Assembly (NCBI RefSeq): GCF_003609835.1
Contig: NZ_AP017898.1
Coordinates: 2,728,001-2,792,000 of the forward strand
Origin: Sphingopyxis sp. FD7
GTDB taxonomy: Bacteria; Pseudomonadota; Alphaproteobacteria; Sphingomonadales; Sphingomonadaceae
DNA: 64,000 bases
Reading direction: 5' to 3'
In this document: in pieces, positions 8,135-16,309 of the stretch
Layout: every line of letters starts with the position of its first letter
How positions within the stretch are numbered: the first letter of the stretch is position 1
Notes under the pieces: generated by a model
Told to the model about the DNA's origin: nothing
Database searches by the model: none
The model's input: only the letters and a program-made list of their open reading frames with translations
Program-made: the position numbers and the translations under genes

Positions 8135-9514
8135 ATGCGCCCGACCCCGTGGATAGCCGCGCTTTTGCTGGCCTTTGCGCTGCCCTCCACGCCGCTTGCT
8201 GCGGCCGAAGCGGCACCGCGCGCCTTTCCCGGCGCGGTCGGCCCGGCGGCCGAAACCCCCGGCGGGCGCGGTGGCAAGATACTGCGCGTGACGACGCTGG
8301 CCGCCGACGGGCCGGGGTCGCTGAAGGCGGCGATCGACACGCCCGGACCGCGCATCATCGTGTTCGAGGTCGGCGGCGTGATCGACATGGGGCGTCAGCC
8401 CATCGAGATCAAACATCCCTATCTGACGATCGCGGGGCAAACCGCGCCCGGCCCCGGCATCACGCTGATCCGCACCGGCATCGACGTGAAGACGCACGAC
8501 GTCATCCTGCGCCACCTGCGCGTCTATACCGGCGTCGATGGCCAGCCGAAGCGCAGCGGGTGGGAAGCCGACGCCTTTTCGACCGTCGCCGCGCACAATG
8601 TCATCGTCGATCATTGCACCTTCCTGTGGGCGATCGACGAAAATATGTCGGCGTCGGGGCCGCGCTTCACCGGCAAGAGCGTCGAGGAATGGCGTCAGGG
8701 CACGAGCCGCAACATCAGTTTCTCGAACAATATCGCCGCCGAGGGGCTTGCCGATGCGAGCCACCCCAAGGGCGAACACAGCAAGGGATCGCTGATCCAC
8801 GACAATGCCACCGGCATCGTCTTTTACCGCAATATCTGGGCGCATAATGTCGAGCGCGCACCGCTGGTGAAGGGCGGCGCGCAGGTGCTGATGATCAACA
8901 ATCTGATCTATAACCCCAAGCACCGCGCGGTGCATTACAACCTGATGAACCTCGAATGGACCGGGCACGACTATGTCACGGGACAGATCACCGCGATCGG
9001 CAATGTGCTGCGCGGCGGCAACGACACCGACGACGGCCTGCCCTTTCTGATGCTCGGCGGCGACGGCGACCTCGACTATTATGGCAAGGACAATCTGGCG
9101 GTCGATCGCCACGGCCAGCCGCTGCCCGAATTCGGCCGTTATGGCGAGACGCGCGCCGAGCTGATCCGCGCGAAGGCGCCGCTCGCGCCGGTCGAGGGTT
9201 ACCATATCCTGCCAGCGCGCGACGTCGAAACGTCGGTGCTCGCGACCGCGGGCGCGCGGCCGTGGGCGCGCGATGCCGAAGAGATTCGCGTGCTCTTCTT
9301 CGTGGCCGAGGGGCGCGGCGCGATCATCGACGACGAAAGGGAAGTGAGCGTCTATCCCGCGGTCAAGCCGCCGGTGCGCGCGCCCTTCGTCGAGGCCGAG
9401 TGGGATCTCGCGACGATGGAGCCCAAATCGGGCCGCTATCCGGGGCAGACCGCGCCGATGCCGCAGGAACATCTGTCGGCGCGCGACCGCGCCTCGCGCG
9501 GAGAGGCGCCATGA
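8135..9514 (+). CDS. Pectate lyase (polysaccharide lyase family 1-like)
   Basis: This 459-residue secreted lyase cleaves polygalacturonate by beta-elimination in a right-handed beta-helix. A signal peptide ends near PLAAAEA. The mature part has PRAFPGAVGPAAETPGGRGG, typical of PL1 pectate lyases, then LTIAGQTAPG, VILRHLRVYTG and VIVDHCTFLWAIDEN, repeated parallel-helix rungs carrying the calcium and substrate residues. The start at 8135 follows GGGAGAG. The stop codon overlaps the start of the next gene (ATGA), so it is translationally coupled to the cupin and hydrolase genes. The operator at 8065 indicates control with the divergent receptor gene. Confidence 0.9.
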   Translation: MRPTPWIAALLLAFALPSTPLAAAEAAPRAFPGAVGPAAETPGGRGGKILRVTTLAADGPGSLKAAIDTPGPRIIVFEVGGVIDMGRQPIEIKHPYLTIAGQTAPGPGITLIRTGIDVKTHDVILRHLRVYTGVDGQPKRSGWEADAFSTVAAHNVIVDHCTFLWAIDENMSASGPRFTGKSVEEWRQGTSRNISFSNNIAAEGLADASHPKGEHSKGSLIHDNATGIVFYRNIWAHNVERAPLVKGGAQVLMINNLIYNPKHRAVHYNLMNLEWTGHDYVTGQITAIGNVLRGGNDTDDGLPFLMLGGDGDLDYYGKDNLAVDRHGQPLPEFGRYGETRAELIRAKAPLAPVEGYHILPARDVETSVLATAGARPWARDAEEIRVLFFVAEGRGAIIDDEREVSVYPAVKPPVRAPFVEAEWDLATMEPKSGRYPGQTAPMPQEHLSARDRASRGEAP

Positions 9515-9915
9515 GCGCGCTGCTCGCGATGTTGCTGGCCAGCGTCGGCGCCGCGCCCGCGATGGTCGTGATCGACGAAGCCGCGACGGTGCGCGAGGAA
9601 GCTCCGCCGCACGGGCAAATCGGCATGTCGACCGCATGGCGGATCAGCGACGCCGTGCCCGCGCCGCGCAGCTTCGAGTTCCGCAAGCGCGCGCTGCACG
9701 TCGGCGCGGCGATCGGCGTGCATCCGATCGACCATGACGAAATCTATTATGTCCTGGCAGGGACCGGCATCGTCCATTCCGACGGCGAGGAAAAGGCGCT
9801 GAAGGCCGGGACTGCGGCGTGGCTCTACAAGGGCGCCAAGGTCGGCATCCGGCAGACAGGCACCGAGCCGCTGGTGCTCATCATCGCCTATCCGAACAAG
9901 GCCGCCGGATCATGA
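9511..9915 (+). CDS. Small exported cupin-domain protein
   Basis: This 134-residue protein has an N-terminal hydrophobic stretch (LLAMLLASVGAAPAM) that looks like a signal peptide, and a single cupin domain over residues 50-130. HPIDHDEIYYVLAGTG supplies the His/Glu metal-binding motif 1. It overlaps the pectate lyase stop and the next start by 4 bp each, so the three are surely co-translated. Cupins bind and remodel sugars or uronates (KdgF is one), so processing of unsaturated galacturonate is a reasonable guess. No similarity strong enough to name it is visible. Confidence 0.8.
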   Translation: MSALLAMLLASVGAAPAMVVIDEAATVREEAPPHGQIGMSTAWRISDAVPAPRSFEFRKRALHVGAAIGVHPIDHDEIYYVLAGTGIVHSDGEEKALKAGTAAWLYKGAKVGIRQTGTEPLVLIIAYPNKAAGS

Positions 9916-10883
9916 CTGTCGGCCGCCGCGAACTCCTTACCGCTGGTCTCGCGCTGCCCTTCGCGAGTGTGGCAGCGCGCGAGGCGTGGACGCGCCCCGC
10001 CGGGGTCGCGCCCGATGTCAGCGTGCCGCTCTGGCCCGAAGGCCATCTCACGCGGCCCCCTGGCCTCGCCGAGCGCGTCGTCCAGCGCAGCGACGACCCC
10101 GACGCCAGCGACCGGATGCTCGAAGGCATCACGCGCCCGCGGCTCGACATCTTCCGCCCGGCGCAGCCCAATGGCGCCGCGGTCATCCTCGCGCCCGGCG
10201 GCGGCTATCGCTATGTCGTGATCGACAAGGAAGGTTATGAGCTGGCGCGCTGGCTGAAGGAACGCGGCGTCACCGTTTACGTTCTTTTCTATCGCCTGCC
10301 CGGCGACGGCTGGACGAACGGAGCCGACGTGCCGCTCGCCGATGCGCAGCGCGCGGTGCGGCTGGTGCGCAGCCGCGCAGGCATCGACGGCATCGATCCG
10401 GCGCGCGTCGCCTTCGGCGGCTTTTCGGCGGGCGGGCAGGTCGCGACGAGCCTGCTCACGCGCTTCGACGCAAAAGTCTATGCACCGGTCGACGCCGCCG
10501 ACGCGCTGCCCGCGCGGCCCGATGCGCTCGCCGCCATTTATCCGGTCGTGTCGATGGACCCCGCGATCGCCCATGCGGTGAGCCGCGAGAAGCTGATCGG
10601 AACAAACCCCGACGCGGCGCGCGAGGCGCTTTACTCGCCCGACCGCAATGTCCGCGCCGACCAGCCGCCGCTCTGGCTGCTCCACGCCGAGGATGATGAT
10701 GTCGTCAAGGTCGACAACAGCGTCCGCCTGCGCGACGCGGCGCGCGCCATCAATGCGCCGTGCGAAGCGCATTTCTTCGAGCGCGGCGGTCATGGTTTCG
10801 GGCTGATGAAAACCGCGGGGCTGCCCGTCGCGATCTGGCCCGACTTGCTGTGGAACTGGCTGGGGTCGCACCGGATCGTCTGA
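9912..10883 (+). CDS. Alpha/beta hydrolase, probable exported sugar esterase
   Basis: This 323-residue alpha/beta hydrolase has oxyanion motif APGGGYRYV (residues 95-102), nucleophile S172 in GFSAGG, an acid in HAEDDDVV (about D262) and H294 in RGGHGFG. GRRELLTAGLALPFASVA at the N-terminus resembles a Tat signal. The arrangement is like the BD-FAE/pectin acetylesterase-type hydrolases found with pectinases. It is the third gene of the pectate lyase operon, overlapping the cupin gene by ATGA. Deacetylation of pectin or oligogalacturonides is inferred, not shown by sequence. Confidence 0.85.
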   Translation: MTVGRRELLTAGLALPFASVAAREAWTRPAGVAPDVSVPLWPEGHLTRPPGLAERVVQRSDDPDASDRMLEGITRPRLDIFRPAQPNGAAVILAPGGGYRYVVIDKEGYELARWLKERGVTVYVLFYRLPGDGWTNGADVPLADAQRAVRLVRSRAGIDGIDPARVAFGGFSAGGQVATSLLTRFDAKVYAPVDAADALPARPDALAAIYPVVSMDPAIAHAVSREKLIGTNPDAAREALYSPDRNVRADQPPLWLLHAEDDDVVKVDNSVRLRDAARAINAPCEAHFFERGGHGFGLMKTAGLPVAIWPDLLWNWLGSHRIV

Positions 10884-10891
10884 CCAAATCA

Positions 10892-10965
10892 TCATGCCGG
10901 CGAAGGCCGGGATCTCACCCTCGCCCCCTCACGCACCGGCGAGATCCCGGCCTTCGCCGGGATGA
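10892..10965. repeat. Paired inverted REP-like repeat, family A copy 1
   Basis: Two 25-bp arms (10892-10916 and 10941-10965) are inverted copies with one mismatch, each built on CCGGCGAAGGCCGGGATC. The same pair occurs at 26366 and 40353, and a single arm at 57608. Confidence 0.85.
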
Positions 10966-10990
10966 CGAACAAGGGCGTTGTGACTGCCGC

Positions 10991-12430
10991 TTAACTCCCC
11001 GGCTGGATATAGGGCACGCGCGCGAACAGCTCGCGCTCCCACCGGCGCGGATCGCTCTCGACGCGGCTGTCGGTGTCGAAGATCATCGTCTGCCGCGTGC
11101 CCAGATCATAGGCGGGCCAGCCCGGATCGCCCGTGCGCGCGAAGCGGACGAAGGCATCCATCATCCGGTCGCTCATCGCCTGCTGCGCCGGGCTTGCATC
11201 GGGGGTGGTGCCGAAAGCGAAACCGATGTCGTCGGTGTGCTTCGCATCCTCGAAATCGAGCTGATAGACAAAGGCGGGCGCCCCGGCGCGCGCACGCGCC
11301 TCGGCCTCCTCGACCTGCCCGCGCCAGCTGCGCCCCGCGGTAACGATGCGGTGGAAAAGGTCGAGTGGCGCGGCCTTGGGATAGCGCGCGCGAAACTGCG
11401 CGACGACCCATTCGGGGTGCGCATCGACCTTGATTTCGGGGGCGATCCGCGCCGCAAGATTGTCAAAACTCAGCCCCGCCAGCGGCTTGCCGTCGGGCGC
11501 ATAAAAGGCGCGCGTTTCCAGCACCGTGTTGCCGAGCATCATCGGGATGTCGAGCGACTGCGGCGCTGCATCGGGCCAGAAGGGGTGGCGCGTCAGATGC
11601 GTCATGTCGAGCACCGGACCCATGTAGACGGAGCCGCCCAGAATCGGGTCGGTCGCCTCCAGCGCTGCGATCAGTTGCCCGATGGGTGCGGTCGCGGGAT
11701 CGACGCCCTTGCCGAGTGCGTCCAGGAAAGCTTCGGCACGCTTCGTGGCGTTGAGCGGGCCCGAGGCCGTAACCTGCTGCCCGCTCATCGTGATCGCCTT
11801 GTGGAACAGGCCCTTCGCCGCCGGCATCGCCATCAAGGTCGCAATCTTCGCGCCGCCGCCCGACTGGCCGAAGACGGTGACATTGCGGGGATCGCCGCCG
11901 AAGGCCGCGATATTGCGCTGCACCCATGTCAGCGCCGCGATCAGGTCGAGCTGCCCGGCATTGCCGCTGTCGGGAAAACGCGGGTCGAGCCGCGCGAGAT
12001 ACAGATAACCGAGCGCGTTGAGCCGGTGGTTCACCGTCACGACCACGACATCGCCGCGCGCCGCGAGCGCCGCGCCGTCATTGATCGGATCGGTGACGCT
12101 GCCGGTCGAATAGGCGCCGCCGTGGAAATAGACCATCACCGGCCGCCTGGCATCGCTTGCCGTCGCGGGTGTCCAGACGTTGAGGAACAGGCAGTCTTCG
12201 GACTGCGGGGCATAGCGATCGCCGCGCTGCGGGCAGGCGGGGCCGAAGTCGCCCCGCGCGGTGCGATTATCGGGCGATGGCACCGGCGCCTCGAAGCGCC
12301 TGGCCGTCGCGTAGCGAATGCCTTTGAAGGTCCGGACGCCTCCCCCCGTTCGCGCAAAAAGCGGCGGCGCCAGCACGGCGCCGGCGCCTGCCGCGAGCAG
12401 CGCGCGGCGGGTCAGCTCAGCGCCGGACAT
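10991..12430 (-). CDS. Type-B carboxylesterase, Tat-exported
   Basis: This 479-residue carboxylesterase/lipase family protein carries the family signatures EDCLFLNVW and FGQSGGGAKI (nucleophile serine in GQSGG), plus the FHGGAYSTG oxyanion loop. The N-terminus MSGAELTRRALLAAGAG is a probable Tat signal ending near PPLFA. Its ATG lies within the last 14 bp of kdgK, so the two are translationally coupled and this is the last gene of the isomerase-kduD-kdgK operon. Cleavage of acetyl, methyl or feruloyl esters on pectin is plausible from context. The family alone does not tell the substrate. Confidence 0.88.
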   Translation of the reverse strand: MSGAELTRRALLAAGAGAVLAPPLFARTGGGVRTFKGIRYATARRFEAPVPSPDNRTARGDFGPACPQRGDRYAPQSEDCLFLNVWTPATASDARRPVMVYFHGGAYSTGSVTDPINDGAALAARGDVVVVTVNHRLNALGYLYLARLDPRFPDSGNAGQLDLIAALTWVQRNIAAFGGDPRNVTVFGQSGGGAKIATLMAMPAAKGLFHKAITMSGQQVTASGPLNATKRAEAFLDALGKGVDPATAPIGQLIAALEATDPILGGSVYMGPVLDMTHLTRHPFWPDAAPQSLDIPMMLGNTVLETRAFYAPDGKPLAGLSFDNLAARIAPEIKVDAHPEWVVAQFRARYPKAAPLDLFHRIVTAGRSWRGQVEEAEARARAGAPAFVYQLDFEDAKHTDDIGFAFGTTPDASPAQQAMSDRMMDAFVRFARTGDPGWPAYDLGTRQTMIFDTDSRVESDPRRWERELFARVPYIQPGS

Positions 12431-13430
12431 CGAGTCCGCCGCCGTGGAAAGCATCGATGTCGGCCTGGCCGAAGCGGCTGGCGTCGCCGGGGAGCGAATG
12501 TTTGAGGCAGGTGAGCGCGAGGCCGCTCATCGCCATCGTTTCGGCGGTGCCTCCGCCCAGATGCGCGTGGAGCACCCCCGCGGCAAAGGCATCGCCCGCG
12601 CCGATGCGGTCGACGATTCCGGTTACGTCGACCTCGTCAGTCTGGTGGCAGCCATCGCGAAGATCGACGCGCGCCGCGATGCGGTGGTGGTCGGCGGTGA
12701 CGGTATGGCGCGCGGTCGAGGCGATGAGGCTGAGACCGGGAAAAGCCGCGAAGCCCGCTTCGGCCGCCTCGCGCCGCCGGTCCTCGCCTTCGCCACTGAA
12801 CTCCTGCCCCAGCACCAGCGACAGGTCGCGGTGGTTGCCGAACAATATGTCGGCGCTGCCGATCAGCTCGGAAAGAATCGCGCGCGGATCGCTGTCCCAC
12901 GCCTCCCACAGCATCGCACGGTAATTGCCATCGAAGCTGACGGGCACGCCCAGCCGCTTCGCCATACGCGCCGCCGCGAGCGCCGCCTCGGCCGAGCGCG
13001 GGCCCAAGGCAGGGGTGATGCCCGACAGATGGAGGAGCGCTGCGCCATTCAGCAGCGCGTCCCAGTCATAATCGTCCGCGCCGCTCGCCGCAAAGCTCGA
13101 TCCCGCGCGGTCATAGACGATTTCGGACGCGCGCAGCCCTGCCCCGACGCTGAGGAAATAAAGCCCCATGCGCCCCGGCGCGGTCGTGACAGCGGTGCAA
13201 TCGACGCCCGCGCCGCGCACCGCCGCCACTGCGCCACGACCCAGCGCATTGTCCGGAACCCGCGACACCATCGCGCAGGCATGGCCAAGATGCGCGAGTC
13301 CAATCGCCACATTGGCTTCGGCCCCGCCGACGTGAAGCGCCAGCGTGGGCGACTGCATCAGCAGCTCGTTGCCCGGCGCGTTGAGGCGGATCAGCAGTTC
13401 GCCGAAAAAGACCAGCTTGCCTTGCGCCAT
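12417..13430 (-). CDS. kdgK: 2-keto-3-deoxygluconate kinase (PfkB family)
   Basis: This enzyme phosphorylates 2-keto-3-deoxygluconate to KDPG with ATP, joining the galacturonate and unsaturated-uronate branches to the Entner-Doudoroff aldolase. The 337-residue protein shows the PfkB fold: GGAEANVAIGLAHLG near residue 35, and the C-terminal DRIGAGDAFAAG motif with the catalytic aspartate. A much longer frame upstream would run through a repeat, so I chose ATG 13430, preceded by AGGA. It follows kduD after a 121-bp gap and overlaps the carboxylesterase start. The kdgK identity rests on PfkB membership plus pathway context. Confidence 0.88.
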   Translation of the reverse strand: MAQGKLVFFGELLIRLNAPGNELLMQSPTLALHVGGAEANVAIGLAHLGHACAMVSRVPDNALGRGAVAAVRGAGVDCTAVTTAPGRMGLYFLSVGAGLRASEIVYDRAGSSFAASGADDYDWDALLNGAALLHLSGITPALGPRSAEAALAAARMAKRLGVPVSFDGNYRAMLWEAWDSDPRAILSELIGSADILFGNHRDLSLVLGQEFSGEGEDRRREAAEAGFAAFPGLSLIASTARHTVTADHHRIAARVDLRDGCHQTDEVDVTGIVDRIGAGDAFAAGVLHAHLGGGTAETMAMSGLALTCLKHSLPGDASRFGQADIDAFHGGGLDVRR

Positions 13431-13448
13431 TCCTACTCCGTTCGCCCT

Positions 13449-13537
13449 GTCCCGGACCTGATGCGGGATTGTCGAAGGGCTGTGTTTTTTTTGCGCCAAA
13501 GGAAGAACGGTGCTTCGACAAGCTCAGCACGAACGGT
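13449..13537. repeat. Repeat-filled gap between kdgK and kduD
   Basis: This holds a short hairpin of CCCGGACCTGATGCGGG type and a CTTCGACAAGCTCAGCAC unit, a repeat sequence common between sphingomonad genes, with an 8-T run between them. It sits inside a presumed operon, so it could act as an attenuator or RNA processing site. Confidence 0.55.
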
Positions 13538-13551
13538 CCTTTGAAATATAT

Positions 13552-14310
13552 TTACCGAGCCAGCCAGCCGCCATCGACGGCGAGGATATGGCCTTGCACA
13601 TAGTCCGACGCGCGCGACGCCAGGAACACCGCGGCGCCGCCGATATCGGCGGGGTCGCCCCAGCGACCCGCGGGAATGCGCTCCATGATCTGCCGGTTGC
13701 GCGTCTCATCCGATTGCAGCGCGGCGGTGTTGTTCGTCGCGATATAGCCCGGCGCGATCGCGTTGACGTTGACCCCCTTTGCCGCCCATTCGTTCGCGAG
13801 CAGCTTGGTGAGTCCGCCGACCCCCGATTTCGACGCGGTGTAGCTCGGCACGCGAATACCGCCCTGAAAGGTCAGCATCGAGGCGATGTTGATGATCTTG
13901 CCCGACCCGCGCGCGATCATGTGTCGCCCGACGCTCTGGCAGAGGAAGAAGAGCGTCTTCAAATTGGTGTCCATCACCGCATCCCAGTCTTCCTCGGTGA
14001 AATCGACCGCATCGGCGCGGCGGATGATCCCGGCGTTGTTGACGAGGATGTCGATGCGCCCGAACGCGGCGAGCACCGCATCGACGAGCGGCTGCACTGC
14101 GCCGACGCTCGACAGGTCGGCGGCGAAATTGTCGCCGCGGCGCCCGATCGCGCGCACCTTGCCAATGGTTTCATCGGCGGGCGAGCGGCCCGCCGCGGCG
14201 ATGTCGGCGCCCGCACCGGCGAGCGCGAGCGCAATCCCCTGCCCGATGCCGGTGTTGGCGCCGGTGACCAGCGCGACGCGTCCGGCGAGATCAAAGAAGG
14301 ATGCGCTCAT
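13552..14310 (-). CDS. kduD: KduD-like short-chain dehydrogenase
   Basis: This 252-residue classical short-chain dehydrogenase has TGANTGIGQG for the dinucleotide, NNAGII, a catalytic serine in IINIASML and YTASKSG. The overall sequence fits 2-deoxy-D-gluconate 3-dehydrogenase/KduD, which reduces 3-deoxy-D-glycero-2,5-hexodiulosonate to 2-keto-3-deoxygluconate. It starts 1 bp after the RpiB-fold isomerase stop, and the next gene is kdgK. The three thus make a contiguous route from unsaturated uronate to KDPG. The SDR assignment is certain; the KduD role is supported by context. Confidence 0.88.
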   Translation of the reverse strand: MSASFFDLAGRVALVTGANTGIGQGIALALAGAGADIAAAGRSPADETIGKVRAIGRRGDNFAADLSSVGAVQPLVDAVLAAFGRIDILVNNAGIIRRADAVDFTEEDWDAVMDTNLKTLFFLCQSVGRHMIARGSGKIINIASMLTFQGGIRVPSYTASKSGVGGLTKLLANEWAAKGVNVNAIAPGYIATNNTAALQSDETRNRQIMERIPAGRWGDPADIGGAAVFLASRASDYVQGHILAVDGGWLAR

Positions 14311-14311
14311 G

Positions 14312-14965
14312 TCAGGCGAGCGCCGGCTCCGCCGACAGGCTCTTCAGATAGGCGCTGATCGCCTCGTCCTGCGAATTGGCGTAGAAATAATCGGCGAATT
14401 TCTCGCCCGCGATCGCCGCACGCAGCAGATCCTGATCGACAGTCTTCAGCACCGTCAGCATGTCGTGGCACGCCGCCGCCTTCAGTTCCTTCAAAATGCC
14501 GCGGTTCGTCCGCATGATTTCGGCGCGCTCCTTGGGATAGCCGAGGCCGCGCTCGCCGTCGAACAGCTTGGCATAAACATCCCGGAGGTTGAGTTCGGCG
14601 GCCCAGCCGAAACCCTTGGCATAGGGCATCGAAATGGCGTTGCCGTCGTTGATCTGGCCGAACAGAAAGGCATCGGTCGGATCGATCACCAGACCGCAGA
14701 ACACGCCGGGCATCGCGTTGCAGGCGAGCATCGAACCCATGCCGGTTCCGCAGCCGGTGACGACGAAATCGGCGGCCTTCGAATTGAGCAGGATGCCCGC
14801 GAGCAGGCCGTTCATGACATAGGTCAGCGACGCCTTGTCGTCGGCCGAATACATGCCATAGTTGAAAACCTGATGACCCAGCGGCTCGGCAACCGCGGCC
14901 AGTGCTTCGTGGATGATGCCGTTCTTGGCGGCCTGGCTGTTCTCGGTGATCAGCGCGATCTTCAT
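14312..14965 (-). CDS. RpiB/LacA/LacB-family sugar isomerase, possible KduI substitute
   Basis: This 217-residue protein has the RpiB fold marks: MKIALITENS at the N-terminus, VVTGCGTGMGSMLACNAMPG (C72 in the phosphate/anion loop) and INDGNAIS. It is longer than ribose-5-phosphate isomerase B (about 150 residues), with an extra C-terminal helical part. It is the first gene of the operon with kduD and kdgK, where kduI would be expected. An RpiB-family enzyme (DhuI) that isomerises 4-deoxy-5-threo-hexosulose uronate is known from streptococci, so I infer the same reaction here. Its promoter has operator sites 4 and 5. Confidence 0.82.
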   Translation of the reverse strand: MKIALITENSQAAKNGIIHEALAAVAEPLGHQVFNYGMYSADDKASLTYVMNGLLAGILLNSKAADFVVTGCGTGMGSMLACNAMPGVFCGLVIDPTDAFLFGQINDGNAISMPYAKGFGWAAELNLRDVYAKLFDGERGLGYPKERAEIMRTNRGILKELKAAACHDMLTVLKTVDQDLLRAAIAGEKFADYFYANSQDEAISAYLKSLSAEPALA

Positions 14966-15007
14966 GTCCGGTTCCTTTGCTGCTTTCCAGACAGGCTACT
15001 CATTCAG

Positions 15008-15019
15008 GTAACCGGTGTC
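15008..15019. promoter_or_regulatory. LacI-type operator (site 4)
   Basis: GTAACCGGTGTC, identical to site 3, lies 42 bp upstream of the isomerase start codon in the gap shared with the lacI gene. Confidence 0.65.
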
Positions 15020-15056
15020 AATATCTGAAGCGGCCCGACGACAGCATTGCGTACCA

Positions 15057-15068
15057 GACACCGGTATC
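15057..15068. promoter_or_regulatory. LacI-type operator (site 5)
   Basis: GACACCGGTATC lies 49 bp (centre to centre) from site 4 and 111 bp upstream of the lacI start codon. Two sites in one divergent gap suggest autoregulation and cooperative binding. Confidence 0.65.
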
Positions 15069-15179
15069 AATAATCAGCGCGCGCGCCTCGCGATGGTTGA
15101 TTTTGGCGCGGCGAGCGCCCATCACACGGCGGGAAAGGCGGGGCAGAAGCCAAAACCACCCGCGGAGGAACAAGCGCAT

Positions 15180-16241
15180 ATGGCGGCACAGACCAAGGGG
15201 CCGGGGGGCAAGCAGCCGACAATCAACGACGTCGCGGCGTTGGCGGGCGTATCGAAAAAGACGGTGAGCCGGGTGATCAACCGGTCGGAGTTCCTGACCG
15301 AAAAGACGCGCGCCGCGGTCGAAAAGGCGATCGAGCAGCTGGGCTTCGTCCCCAATCCACAGGCGCGCGCGCTCGCCTTTCGCCGCAACTTCCTGATCGC
15401 GCTGCTTCACGACAATCCGAACGCGCAGACGGTGCTCAATTTCCAGCGCGGCGTGCTCGACGCGATCAAGGATAGCGATCTCGCGCTGCTCGTCCGCCCG
15501 GTCGATCGCGGGTCGGACAAATTGCTCGACGATGTGCGCACTTTTCTCGAAAAGCAGCGGCCGATCGGCGCGATGCTGTTGCCGCCAATCTCCGAGAATG
15601 ACGAGCTAGCCGGGCTCTGCGAGGATCTGGGCGTGCGCTATGTCCGCATCGGCTCGGCGCCGCTCGACGACCCCAGACATTGCATCTCGTCGAACGATCG
15701 CGAGGTGGTGGCGGAGGCGGTGCGCGGGCTCATCGCGCTTGGCCATCGCCGCATCGGTTTCGTGCGCGGCCCGGTGGGTTTCCGCTCGGCCGCCGAGCGC
15801 GAAAAAGGCTTTCTCGAAGCGCTCGCCGAGGCGGGACTCACGCTGCCCGACGAACTCAACGCTCCCGGCAACTACCGCTACACGGCGGGGATCGAGGCGG
15901 GCGAGGCGCTGCTGGCGCGCGCCGATCCACCGACCGCGATCTTCTGCTCGAACGACGAAATGGCGGCGGGAGTGCTGAGCGTTGCACACGGCAAGGGGAT
16001 CAAGGTGCCCGCCGAACTGTCGATCATCGGCTTCGACGACAGTCCGACCGCGACGCATATCTGGCCTGCGCTCAGCACGGTGCGCTGGCCGATCCGCGAA
16101 ATGGGCGTGCGCGCCTCGCAGATCCTGGTTCCCGATTTCCTCGGCCCCGGCGCAAAGCTGGACGAGGAAGATAATGTCCTGCCCTCGACCTTGATCGAGC
16201 GGCAGTCGGTCGCGCCACCGCCCGGCGGCTCGAAGCCGTAA
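15180..16241 (+). CDS. LacI-family transcriptional regulator of the pectin locus
   Basis: This 353-residue LacI/GalR regulator has the helix-turn-helix TINDVAALAGVSKKTVSRVI at residues 13-32, a hinge near ARALAFRR, and a periplasmic-binding-protein-like ligand domain to the C-terminus (including TAIFCSNDEMAAG and IIGFDDSPTA). The start at 15180 follows GGAGGA at 9 nt; an in-frame extension upstream lacks a ribosome site. It is divergent from the isomerase-kduD-kdgK operon across two copies of the GACACCGGTGTC-type palindrome. It is therefore the best candidate to bind all copies, with a pathway intermediate such as 2-keto-3-deoxygluconate as possible inducer. Confidence 0.92.
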   Translation: MAAQTKGPGGKQPTINDVAALAGVSKKTVSRVINRSEFLTEKTRAAVEKAIEQLGFVPNPQARALAFRRNFLIALLHDNPNAQTVLNFQRGVLDAIKDSDLALLVRPVDRGSDKLLDDVRTFLEKQRPIGAMLLPPISENDELAGLCEDLGVRYVRIGSAPLDDPRHCISSNDREVVAEAVRGLIALGHRRIGFVRGPVGFRSAAEREKGFLEALAEAGLTLPDELNAPGNYRYTAGIEAGEALLARADPPTAIFCSNDEMAAGVLSVAHGKGIKVPAELSIIGFDDSPTATHIWPALSTVRWPIREMGVRASQILVPDFLGPGAKLDEEDNVLPSTLIERQSVAPPPGGSKP

Positions 16242-16256
16242 ATCCATGAACGAAGA

Positions 16257-16282
16257 AGCCCGGCGAATCGCTCCGCCGGGCT
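16257..16282 (-). terminator. Hairpin between convergent lacI and BI-1 genes
   Basis: A perfect 9-bp stem AGCCCGGCG (16257-16265 with 16274-16282) with an 8-nt loop. On the minus strand it is followed by TCTTCGTT, a weak T tract. Confidence 0.55.
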
Positions 16283-16309
16283 ATCCGAAACATTCCTATG
16301 GCGGTCCGC

